This document shows, piece by piece, positions 14,687 through 24,639 of a stretch of DNA of 64,000 nucleotides. The translations under genes were made by a program, and so were the position numbers. This DNA comes from Amoebidium appalachense (lineage: Eukaryota > Ichthyosporea), in assembly GCA_963693365.1 (NCBI GenBank), contig CAVNZM010000013.1, positions 8,742,001-8,806,000 of the forward strand, in the 5' to 3' direction. Below the pieces are notes generated by a model. It was given only the letters and a program-made list of their open reading frames with translations, ran no database searches and was not told where the DNA came from. How positions within the stretch are numbered: position 1 is the first letter of the stretch; each line of letters starts with the position of its first letter.

Positions 14687-15377
14687 CGCGTGTGTGTGTG
14701 TGTGTGTGTGTGTGCATGTGTGTGTGCATGTGTGTGTGCATGTGTGTGTGCATGTGTGTGTGTGTGCATGTGGGTGGGTGGGTGTGGGTGCTTGTGTGTG
14801 GGTGTTGGGTGTGGGTGGTACATGCGCGCGCGTATGTGCGTGTCTGTGAGCGCACTTGTGTTCGTGAATGGGTGTCGATGTGTTGGCTGAGAGTTGGGGG
14901 GGAGAGAGGGGGGGGGGGGGGGGGGGGGGAGTAGTTGGGGTAATAATGTGTTTTTGGTTTGCTCTCCTTCTGATAACAAAAGTCTCTGCCTCTTGCCTGC
15001 ACATATTGGTTTCTGTTTTGTTCTTATGGATTGGTTGAAGTTGCCTTTTTACTTCCGTCGTTCCCATCCTCTTATTGCATAGACCCCACCACCACTACCA
15101 CCACCACCACCACCACCACCAAAAATAAAATAAAAAAATAATAAAAAGTGCGTGTTTCCTCTGTGTCAAAGTTGCTGCTTGTGTGCAGTGGTTTGTAGCG
15201 TGCACCTGATTAAATTGCCGTAGCCTAACCCTCAACCCCTCACCCACCCTCCTCCAGTCCAACCTTGAGATTCTCAGCCGCGAAAACCAGTACCTCCACA
15301 TCCAGCTGGAGGAGGCAAGAAAGGGCCAATCAGCAGGCTCAAAACCAAAATCACCCATGGCAACCAGGAACCAATGA
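2834..15377 (+). CDS. GRIPAP1: GRIPAP1/GRASP-1-like coiled-coil protein
   Basis: At least 22 exons: 2834-2869, 3752-3814, 4024-4152, 4810-4869, 5588-5689, 6402-6498, 6702-6774, 7259-7441, 7790-8042, 8247-8349, 8752-8870, 9120-9200, 9401-9475, 9997-10083, 10522-10590, 11218-11299, 11641-11771, 12086-12157, 12769-12852, 13222-13315, 14429-14563, 15258-15377 (stop TGA). Phases agree at every junction except 13315 to 14429, where a small exon of length 2 mod 3 is missing or a border is wrong. The product is about 750 residues of Glu/Lys/Gln/Leu-rich coiled coil; human GRIPAP1 is about 840. The N-terminus [12 protein letters not shown] resembles the family's start. The C-terminus is diagnostic: [14 protein letters not shown], then [18 protein letters not shown] and a short tail, matching the conserved GRASP-1 C-terminal block. 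Known role in animals: Rab4 effector in recycling endosomes. CCDC186-type proteins share a related tail and are the main alternative. Confidence 0.82.
5691..5787. repeat. (TG)n microsatellite starting at the splice donor
   Basis: Nearly pure TG dinucleotides begin immediately after exon end 5689, so the intron reads GTGTGTG from its first base. It is followed by GC-alternating sequence (5787-5803) and G-runs. Confidence 0.95.
7139..7252. repeat. (CA)n tracts leading into a splice acceptor
   Basis: Two CA-rich blocks (7139-7180 and 7225-7252) flank a CG/CA-alternating stretch and end 6 bases before the acceptor of the exon starting at 7259. Alternating purine-pyrimidine sequence of this kind can adopt Z-DNA. 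Confidence 0.9.
7446..7641. repeat. (TG)n followed by poly-G at the start of an intron
   Basis: TG dinucleotides follow the donor at 7442 almost directly (to about 7525), then TG-rich sequence, then a pure G-run of about 39 bases at 7603-7641. Confidence 0.93.
8460..8550. repeat. 22-bp tandem repeat carrying CACGTG
   Basis: About four near-perfect units of GGATGCATGCACGTGCACGG type lie in the GRIPAP1-like intron 8350-8751. Each unit holds one CACGTG palindrome nested in a longer palindrome (GTGCACGTGCAC-like). Confidence 0.9.
10594..10912. repeat. Compound (CA)n(GA)n(CA)n microsatellite
   Basis: CA repeats at 10596-10628, GA repeats at 10629-10682, then long CA repeats at 10684-10798 and 10826-10911. 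It starts 6 bases after the donor at 10591, an example of CA rather than TG on the donor side. Confidence 0.95.
11589..11640. repeat. (CA)n running into a splice acceptor
   Basis: Pure CA dinucleotides end in CACAG; the G of the acceptor is at 11640 and the exon starts at 11641. The CA tract replaces an ordinary polypyrimidine tract. Confidence 0.95.
11780..11839. repeat. Composite poly(C)-poly(A) tract
   Basis: Forty-two C (11780-11821) are followed directly by 18 A (11822-11839), 8 bases after a splice donor at 11772. Confidence 0.95.
12494..12555. repeat. (CA)n microsatellite
   Basis: Pure CA dinucleotides inside the intron 12158-12768; the surrounding 12250-12560 is also CA-rich. Confidence 0.93.
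14596..14760. repeat. (TG)n microsatellite after a splice donor
   Basis: TG repeats begin about 30 bases after the donor at 14564, with an internal (CG)n block at 14679-14691 and TGTGCA variants downstream. Confidence 0.93.
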
Positions 15378-16043
15378 TACACCTCCGTGGTTAGGCTAGC
15401 CGCTAAGGTTTGCGATGATAGGACATGAATGGGTGAAAGTATTTGTTGTGTTGTAGTGTGCGATGTATGTTCTCTTTTGGATCAATCGAATGCCCCCCCA
15501 AAATATCAATCAATGGCTAGTTTTCTATAATATTATGCATATATGACGCTGCAATATAACAATATGGACTTGCATATTGACCAGGTTTGCCACATGCACA
15601 CCACCACGTGTAGTTATGGCCGGACAAACAACCACCACAGCGCTTAGGCACACACAAACAACCACAACATACACACACGTTTTCTAAGTCTTGCATTTTG
15701 TCGTATTGATGCAGTGTACGTAGTACAGTAATGCAAAAAGGAAGTGTTATATCGCTGCAAGGAGGCTAGGTTAAATCGGTACACCAACTCTGCATGAAGT
15801 AACTTTGTAAGCTTTTGTAGGCAGCAGGCAACTTGTAGCTAAAATTGATAGGTTATCGTAGTTCGCCAAGTAGTTTTAGTTGAATTATTATGAAAAACAA
15901 AAATCTTAGTTTGGCCTCGCTGGGGTAGCTATGTATATGATATGGTGAATTTTTCAAATATCTTGCCCGATTGGGGTTGCAGAGGCTTTTTGGTGGTGCT
16001 GCACGTGGTACGTGGTGTTTTTGGACTATGTGTGCGTGTGTGT

Positions 16044-16096
<53 letters not shown>

Positions 16097-17265
16097 AAGA
16101 TGTATCTGTACGTGTTGGCTGCAGTACTATATATGCACGAATGCTGTGCACCGTGGCCCGAGGGTGTCGGTAGATGGACACTGAAGAGCCAACCAACCAT
16201 TCTTCAAGTCATTTCCGACGTTTGGATCCAAGTTGGGCGCTGGTATGCAGAGCCGCTGGAAAAGGAAATAAAAGGCTTGTGGAGATTGGATAAGGATCAT
16301 GCGCATTATTTGCCTTCGAGAAGAAATGGGCAGGTTCGGGAACCGGACTTGGCGATGTTTTTCGAATGTTTTACATATTAATATGCTCGGTGTTATTGCC
16401 CAAAACCATGACCTATGGATTATTACGAATATTTAGAGTTTATAAAACTATTGTTTAACCTCTACGTCCCCCTGTGTGCCTTTCCTCTTTGCCATGGTGC
16501 GTGTTACGTATGCTTGAAGCGGCAACAAGGGCCAGAACCGGTCACGGGGAGGAGGGTAAATCAGATCAAACATCACGGTTGGCCGTGACCGCCGCGGTCC
16601 CCCGGCCCCAACCCACTCCTCAACATGCATATATGCCTATTTTATGTGCACACTATATGGGCTCAAATCAGCACCTGGTGTCCTTTAATATAAAATCCCT
16701 TAAGAAAACATTAAACTCTGCCATACTGCAGTACTGTACTGAGATGAGATATACACGATAGTACTGCCTCCACATTCGCAAGGATGGGCAGGGCACCACA
16801 AGGACACTTTACCCCCTTTTGATGACGTCATCGAGGTATATAGCCTTTGGACAGGCGACTGCATGAGACACATGATTCGTTTTGTGAAAGAAACTGAGAA
16901 AATAGAGTAAGAAAGTATGGTTTGATCTGGATCGATCACTTGATAAAGCAGAACCTTTTATTTTTGCCGTTGAGAAAATTCTTTTTGACACACGTAATGC
17001 TTTGTTGTCGCTAGTGGCGTGCTCTTGATACAAAAAACTACCTGCTTACCTCTAGGAAACTATTCGCACTTTTGACGACGAACAGTGCAAAAGCACACCC
17101 AGCTTACCCTGCATATTAAGGGTTATACACGCACACACTTTCTCAACACCTGCACACACATATGCACACACCTACACCCACCCACCCACCCACACACATA
17201 CAAAAACATCACTATTTACACCAACAAAAACAGCACTCATTACACCCCCACACCCGCACGACACC
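15378..17265. other. Intergenic region, no gene recognised
   Basis: Contains the 3' flank of the GRIPAP1-like gene, a TG tract joined to a poly-G run (about 16027-16094), and the upstream region of the RING/UBX gene. An open frame ending near 16381 includes about 65 non-repetitive residues but shows no recognised domain and no splice context, so it is not called. A CA/CCCA-rich stretch (17130-17260) lies directly upstream of the next ATG. Confidence 0.5.
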
Positions 17266-19334
17266 ATGAGTTACCAAGTGCGGCGAACGTTTGGGCGCCC
17301 AGGGCAGGGCACCTTCGTCACCTTCTCCTTCTCCACGGGGGCACCCGGTCAGCCGGGTTTTCCCGGGGGGGGGCAGCAGGCTGCAGGGCCCAACGAACTG
17401 TTTATGAACGACCCTTTTCTGTTCCAATTGATGCACCAGGTATGTTGTGGACAGCTGCTGGGAGCTAAATGAAGATAGGGGGGTCGGTTAGTTTGGGTAG
17501 TGCTTGTGTTGTGTGCCTGGGTATGTGTCTGGGGGGTCTTCTTTTCCCACGTGTATGCCGTGCGGTTGTAGTTTGCTAAATGGTATGCTCTGGAATTTGT
17601 GATGTTGGTGGCCATTCTCTCTCTCTCTCTCTCTTCTTTGGTTGCGTGTGTCTGGGCGTGCGCGGCACGTGCGCACTCGTGTGCTTGGTTTGTGTGTGTG
17701 TCATTTCTGGTTGCTTTTTTTTTTTTTTTTTTTTTTTTTGTGGGTGGGGGGTGGGGGGTGGGGGGGGGATGTGTTGCTGAAGAGGAAGAGAGAAAGGGGC
17801 AAGGGAGAGGTAGAACAAACTGAGGAGTATTGAATAGCTACCTATGGTACTTATACACGGTATGTGATGTACTTGTTTGCGTCCACATTGCTGTGTGTAG
17901 GAGATTGTCCATATTCGTTGCTGCAGTTTGTTCTGTGTTGGTGTGAATCCAATGCGAGGTATTTTTTTGGTCTTGGGGGGCCTGCAGTGTTGCAATTACA
18001 CATCCATATATGCTTGTGATTGATTTCCCTCATTCTATTCTTACACTTTATGCACCTACGATTTCTTCTGCACCCCTCATTTGGCCCCCATCTTTGACAT
18101 GCTCAACTCCGAAACCTCCCCTTCCTCCCTCCCTCCCCCCTTCCCCTCTCCTTCACCCCCCTCCCCCCTCCCCCCTCCCTTCCCCCTCCCTAGCACACCT
18201 ACACACATACACCCAAGAAGAAATTACAGTGGTATCAACTCTACTTCCACGATGTTTGAGGAACTTTGCCTTTTACTCCCCCCTCCTCCCCCCTCCCCCC
18301 CGCCCGTCCCCCCCCGCTTGAACGCGCGCCTCCCAGCGCCCGTGGACCCCCTTTGAAGTTGTGCTCTACTCATATGCGCTTTGTAAATCCGCACATTTTT
18401 TCTGTCCTCCATGTGTACTGACACTCTTCTGCATTGTATCCCCCCTCCCCACCCCACCCCCACCCCCACCTGTGTTGTCTCTGGATTGCTGATATCTTGC
18501 TGTGTTGCCGCTGTCATTGCTATCACCCTTTTTTGCTTTTATTTTCATGTTTATTCTGTGCACGTGCTTTTTGTAGCCTATCTGTTCCCTCCCCTCCCCC
18601 CCCCCCCCCCCCCCCCCTCCCCTCCCCTTTGGGCTTTGTCAATGTAAAGAATGGGGCGTTGAATTTTTCGGGTTTTTTTTTTTGAGGGGGGGGGGGAGGG
18701 GGGAGGGGGGGACTAATAATATCCTTTTTAGCAACAGGCGGGTGAGGGGTGGGGGGGGGGGGGGGGGGGGGGGGGGGGCAAGCTAATACCCTGTTTCCGT
18801 TTTAGCAGCAAGGGGGGGGGGGGGGTTGGTTATCGTGCAATCAGCTCTGGTATATTTCTGTGAGCATGTTTATGCTTTGAACTTTAAGGCTTCTCCACCT
18901 ACGTGCCCCTATTCCCACCACCATTGTTTCTTACCCCCCCCCAATCCCCCAAACCCCACCCACCCGTGCATCCCTTTAACCCCACCCCCCAGCTTATGCA
19001 GCTGCAGACGATGGGTGTTCTTGACGAGGAGGAGTTCCAGCGGGTGCTGCTGATGAGTCAGAACGACAGGTCGGGGCCACCCCCAGCATCAGACAGTGCC
19101 ATGCAGAGCCTACCACGGTTCACCGTGCAGGAGGGAGACAAGGAGTACCGTGAGAGGGAGTGCATCGTGTGCATGGACACGTTCAAGGGGGGGACCAGTG
19201 CGTGCGCATGCCCTGCCAGCACGTGTTCCATGATGCCTGCCTCATGCCCTGGCTGCAGCAGCACAACACCTGCCCCACATGCAGGGCAACAATAGAGGTG
19301 GGTGCCCCGTGCATGCACACACACACACACACAC

Positions 19335-19384
<50 letters not shown>

Positions 19385-19405
19385 AGAGGTGGGTCCCACG
19401 TGCAT

Positions 19406-19448
<43 letters not shown>

Positions 19449-21260
19449 AGAGCAGGAATCAGGCATTTGGGAATGGCGCACACAGACACCGGCACACACA
19501 TGCATGCACTTTGCCATGTCTCGAGCTCCTCTCCCTGCTTCAGTTATGACCCTGAACAGGCGCATGTAGCAACCCATTAGGAACTATGCTTTGTGCTAAG
19601 TGCAAGTCTCGCACAGAGAATCTTTTTCCCTTGCCACTCCTTATCAACCTCTCACATCCTCCCCTCCTTGTTGTTTTCCTCCTTTTTTCTCAAATGCACA
19701 CCCACTCATGCGCATACACGTGCTTAACACACCACAATCCCCCCCCCCCCCCCCCCCCCCCCCTTTGTCCCCCTTTCTCCCCCTTGGTGCTTGCGGATAC
19801 ATTCCGCTTTGCATTCGTTCTCCATTTTGGCTTGTCTAGTACACAAATGCCCCCACAAAAAGGTGTGTGTGTGTTTTAGGGGGGGGGGGAGGGTAAGAAA
19901 AGCAACTGCAAACAAGAGTTTCGGCATACACACACCAGTCAAGAAACACGTAAAGCAATCGTATACAACCAGCAAGTAGCAGTTTGCTTCACCTCTGCCT
20001 GTCCCTGCAGACTCACTCTCCGTGAGCCGGCCTATGTGCTATTCTAACCCTGCCATATTCCCTTTGCAGGCATCCACGGCACCCCGACGACCAGAGACCA
20101 GCACATACCAGCCACCACGCAACATGCGGGGTTCGGAAGGCCAGGGTGAGGGGTCGATCTTGGGGGACCTGGGCAGTCTTGCAGCCAGTGCAGCCACTAA
20201 CGTTTGGAACTATTTCTTCCCCTCCACCAATCAGCAGCAAGGCCAGGGCCCAGCCCCAGCCAATCAGAATCCACCACCACACCCACCCAACATACCACCG
20301 TTCATGTATCCACCGGCCCCCCCCCCTCCCCAACCCTCCCACCCCCCCCTGTACGACCAGAACCAATACCCCACAGCCTTTGGCTTTCCAGGGGCTGCCC
20401 CACCTGGCCCCCACCTCCATGGGCCGTACCAGGGCCACCGCGGGCCCCTAGCCGAGTCCCAGGAGGATGCAGACCTGCGGCAGGCCATTGAAAACTCCCT
20501 CAGAGACACCCGGCAAGCCCCTGCAAGGGCACACAGCCAGGGCATTGCACATAACCCCAGTGCGGCCCCCAGTGTGGACAGGGAGACACTGGATGCCCTG
20601 ACTGCGGCTATGACCGTGGGGGAGCTGAGGGCAGAAATTGAGGCTGCAGGGGGGTCCATAGCGGGTTGCCTGGAGAAGGAGGATCTGGTGCGCAGGTATG
20701 CCCAGTGTGTGCTTGAGGCCCAAACAACACCGCAACCTGGCAACGGCACAAATGCACACGGGGCCCAGCCACTCTACCCAACACTCCAACCCGAGCAGAC
20801 AGAGACTTGCCCACCCCCACCACAACCAAACCCCCCTCCGTCACATGGGCCGAGTGGGCTGTATCCCCAATTGGACGACATGAACCCCCCCTCCCGCCAA
20901 GTCACAGACCCTGTACCCTCATCAAGATCCCCCCAGCCAGACCGTAGCATCCCCCTACGTATTGCGCCTACTGAGCCATACAGCATTCACAATGTCCCCC
21001 AAGCCCCCCCTACGGGCGAGGAGGTGGGGGTCTTATTGCGTCTGCCCGACGGGGAGAGACTTTTGCAGTGGTTTCTGCCCAGCGACACTCCAGCCAAGGT
21101 GTTGGACTGGGTGGAGAGCGTCAGTGGCTACACACGGGCACGGCACGTGCTGAGGTTCCCCTCCCCCTTCAACCCGCAGGGGAGGGTGGAGATGGATGTG
21201 TCCTTGGAGGGGCAGGGCATAACGGGTAGGGTGATGATGGTGGTCGAGGAGAAGCACTGA
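17266..21260 (+). CDS. RING-H2, UIM, SAP-like and UBX multidomain protein (ubiquitin ligase / p97 adaptor candidate)
   Basis: Three exons: 17266-17439, 18993-19297 and 20070-21260 (stop TGA 21258-21260); about 556 residues. Residues ~115-155 form a C3H2C3 RING-H2 finger: CIVC, then [12 protein letters not shown], then CPTCR. Exon 3 has a Pro-rich linker, a ubiquitin-interacting motif ([15 protein letters not shown], ~290-307), a SAP/ARMET-like helix pair (TVGELRAEI...[16 protein letters not shown], ~332-379) and a C-terminal UBX-like beta-grasp domain ([15 protein letters not shown] to the end, ~477-556). The RING reading frame breaks at a run of seven G (19187-19193). One more G restores both the RING and the phase into exon 3, so I read this as a sequence error or polymorphism rather than a dead gene. 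Expected role (inference): E3 ligase that binds ubiquitin and p97/Cdc48. The UBX S3/S4 loop reads FPSPFNP rather than the classical FPR, so p97 binding is not assured. Confidence 0.78.
17714..17770. repeat. Composite poly(T)-G-rich tract
   Basis: Twenty-six T (17714-17739) are followed by G-rich sequence. It is the reverse-orientation form of the C-then-A tracts found elsewhere in the window. Confidence 0.85.
19298..19447. repeat. Tandem duplication of an exon-end/donor sequence inside CA repeats
   Basis: The exon 2 end and donor (ACAATAGAGGTGGGT plus GTGCATG, around 19288-19315) recurs at about 19379-19406 and, truncated as ACAATAGAGCAGG, at about 19443-19455. The copies are separated by CA tracts (19316-19382 and 19408-19445). 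Confidence 0.85.
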
Positions 21261-21358
21261 TGAATTTAGTGTTTATATTTTAAAGTGTATATAATAAGTG
21301 TATGGATTGGCAGTGCACGGGGCACCGGATGTCCATGTATGGGCACTGGATGGCATGG

Positions 21359-21364
21359 AATAAA
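21359..21364 (+). terminator. Candidate polyadenylation signal AATAAA
   Basis: A canonical AATAAA about 100 bases after the stop codon of the RING/UBX gene, in ordinary-complexity sequence. This is a plausible 3' end signal. Confidence 0.6.
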
Positions 21365-22020
21365 AAGAACTGGATAGGCAGCCATGTGGGTGCCATGTGT
21401 GGATGGATAGTTGTGCATGTGGATGTTCCCAATGGTTTAGCCTTGGGACGGTTTTGATTCGATGCAGGCATATATAACACACCGACCGCAAATCTAGCAG
21501 CATATAGCATATGTACCGTGTTACACCATGTTACACAGTCATGTGCACACACGTGCGTGGTGGTCACAAAACATGATGCACCTGTCCCACGAACACACAC
21601 ACGCGCACACGCACACACAGACACACAGACACACCCCGTCACTCATCTCCACACACATACACGCACACACACGCACGCATGCACACACGCACACGCACAC
21701 GCACACACATGCACACACACGCACGCACACACACACAGAGAGGGAGGGAGGGAGGGACGAAGAAGGGGAGGGAGGGAGGCAGGGAGGCAGGGAGAGAAAG
21801 AGGCTGAGCAAGAGCTATCTATGGGAGACAGAAAGTATCACACATGCAAGCAGACCGAGGCACAACATTGCATTGGCACCCACCAGAACCCACACCATGC
21901 ACATACAAAAACATGCACTGTAACATTAGTAATCATGCGACAACAAGTTGTCAAAAGGCCACTCTGATCACAGACACACCCAGCACCCCCCCCCTCCTCC
22001 CCTCCAACACCTATATTTTT

Positions 22021-22085
22021 CTTTCTTCTGCACTTACTGCTGCCCCGGCCTTTCCCACTGCCCTAGCCTGTTGCCTGCGTGGGAT
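22021..22085 (+). repeat. Dispersed repeat family, left-end fragment
   Basis: The segment with CACTTACTGCTGCCCCGG and CCTTTCCCACTGCCCTAGCCTG closely matches 59750-59806. The right part of the family appears about 1.6 kb downstream (23712-23945), with G/C-rich low-complexity DNA between. Confidence 0.65.
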
Positions 22086-22128
22086 TTCAATCGGATTTTG
22101 AAACGAGGGGGAACATTAGTAACTTTTT

Positions 22129-22130
<2 letters not shown>

Positions 22131-22184
<54 letters not shown>
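22131..22184. repeat. Poly-G run of 54 bases
   Basis: Uninterrupted G, preceded by seven T (22124-22130). Further G/C runs with few interruptions fill 22220-22315, 22512-22610 and 22970-23640. Confidence 0.95.
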
Positions 22185-22186
<2 letters not shown>

Positions 22187-22513
22187 CATATATCCCGCCC
22201 TTTGGCAGGGCAGGTGCCCCCCTCCCCCCCCCCCCTGAAGGCAGGAGGAGGGGAAGAGAGGGGGGGGGGGGGGGGGAGGAGGGGGGGAGCGGGGGGGAAG
22301 GCGGAGGGGGGAGGGACCCACCCACCCCATAGGCTAAGGCTGCCATCATGCATGTGACTGTGTATTCAGATAACTTATCGTGTTAAATAGTAGTACAATT
22401 TCGCAGCGGTTTACATACCTTGCCACAACGTAAAGATTGAGGCTAACCAATACATAGGATTCCTTGATCACTGAAACGGTTAATACGGGCCAAATGGCGT
22501 ACGGTCATACTCT

Positions 22514-22544
<31 letters not shown>

Positions 22545-23401
22545 CCCCCCCCCCCACCTTCCCTCTCTCCCCCCCCTCCCCCTTCCCCCTCCCCCCCTCT
22601 CGCATTCGTCTCCAGTAACTGTCGCCCCACCGCGCGCACACACAGGCATACACTTTCACACGCAAACATCATTCACACGTACCACACGTGTACACACACG
22701 CACGAGACCACACAAAATTTGACCAGCGATGAGCACCAGACATATGCATGAATATGCAGATAATCTCACCCACACCACACACTGTCACAAACATATCCCG
22801 CCACACAGATAGGCACACTGCACGATGAGCTCGATAACTTCATTCCCACAGAGTAGAAATAGTTGACCGATACGTGTGTATGTGTGTGCGCCCGCGCACG
22901 TCCAGCAACTTGTTTAACGGTTTAATGAGCAGGGTCAGGAAGGGAGGAGGGGGGAGGGAGAGGAGATGAGTGGGGGGGGGGGGGGGGGGGGGGGGGAGGG
23001 GGGAGGGGGGGGGGGGGGGGGGGATGTCGTTAGAAAATGTTATAGAGCAATGATTACACATTTAGCGCGGACAACACAAAGCAGACCTTGCAAAGAACAC
23101 ACAAAGATTATGCATCCGGCAGATTCTGAACAAAAGCACCAGCACAAAATGGGAGGAAGTGTGTGCGTTGGTGTGTGTGGGGGGGAAGGGGGAGGGGTGG
23201 CCGGGGGGAGGGGGGAGGATATGCATCAGTGGCCAAAACGAAAGCAATCCCCCCCCCCCCCCTCCCCCCCCCCCCCTCCCCCCTCCCCCCCCCTCCCCCC
23301 CCCCCCCCCCCCCTCCCCCTCCCCCCCCCAAAAAAAGGTAACGAATACAAACTTTGGTGGACGAAAAGAAATTCTGTTCATGATTACGCCCAAGATTTAA
23401 C

Positions 23402-23432
<31 letters not shown>

Positions 23433-23711
23433 TTTTTGCACAACCCCCCCCCCCCCCCCTCACTGTCCCTCCCCCTTCCCCCCCCTCCCCTCTCCCCCCC
23501 CCCTCCCCACTGTCCCTTTCCTCCCCTCCCCACCCCCCCCAGAGAGGGGGGAGGGGGGAGAGGGGGGCCCACCACCCCTGCGGCTATATGCTACCTTGGG
23601 CAGGAGAGGGGGGAGGGGGGGGGGGAGGGGGGGGGGTACCACCGGTGGGGACGTCGATATTCGACTCATGTCATGTCATGACTCCCCACTCCCCATGTCA
23701 AAATTAAAAAT

Positions 23712-23945
23712 CCCTAAGTAACCCTGCTCGTCTCTGATCGATCAAGACAGGCGACGCAACAAGAAACAAATTCTGAGTTGGGTTGGCGACGATCGACTGT
23801 GAATAAACCATAACTTTGGACACAGTTAGCTGTGTCTGTGGATGACGCGGGGCTCCTTTGCTAGACTCAGGGTGGGCTCTGTTTATTATGCATACTCTCT
23901 ATTATGTGTGAACAGTTTGCACTCTGCTTGGTGTTGTCCGTTGTG
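23712..23945 (+). repeat. Dispersed repeat family, right part
   Basis: Shares AACCCTGCTCGTCTCTGATC, CTGAGTTGGGTT, TGTGGATGACG and ATTATGCATACTCT, in the same order, with 59813-60055. It shares the later motifs with 41496-41643. Confidence 0.75.
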
Positions 23946-23988
23946 AACGAGAGAGAGAGGGAGGGAGATGGAGAGAGAGAGAGACTCG

Positions 23989-24175
<187 letters not shown>

Positions 24176-24639
24176 GAGAGAGACAGAGAGAGAGGGAGAG
24201 TGGGAGAGTGGGAGAGTGGGAGAGTGGGAGGGTCCCGGATAGAGGGCCCCGGAGGGAGGGTCATGGAGGGAGGGACCGCAAGGGAGGGAGAGCCCGGAGG
24301 GGGAGGGATGAATGGAGTGAGTGTAACGGAGAGGGAGCTCGAGGAAGAGAGGGAGGGAGGGAGGGAGGGAGTGAGGGAGTGAGGGAGTGAGTGAGGGAGG
24401 GAGGGATCCGGAGGAGGGGGGAAGGAAGGAGGGTGGAAGGGGCGGAGGGATGGAGGGATGGAGGGAGGGAGGGAGATGAGGGGGGTCCCCGGGAGGGAGG
24501 GGGGGGGGGGGGGGGGGGGGGGGGAGGGGGGGGGGGGGGGAAGGGGGTGTGTGTGTGTGTGGAGGGGGGGGGGAGGGGGTGTGGGGGTTGGGGGGAGGGG
24601 GGGGGGGGATGATCGAGTCGACAAGAAGTTGCCTGATAT

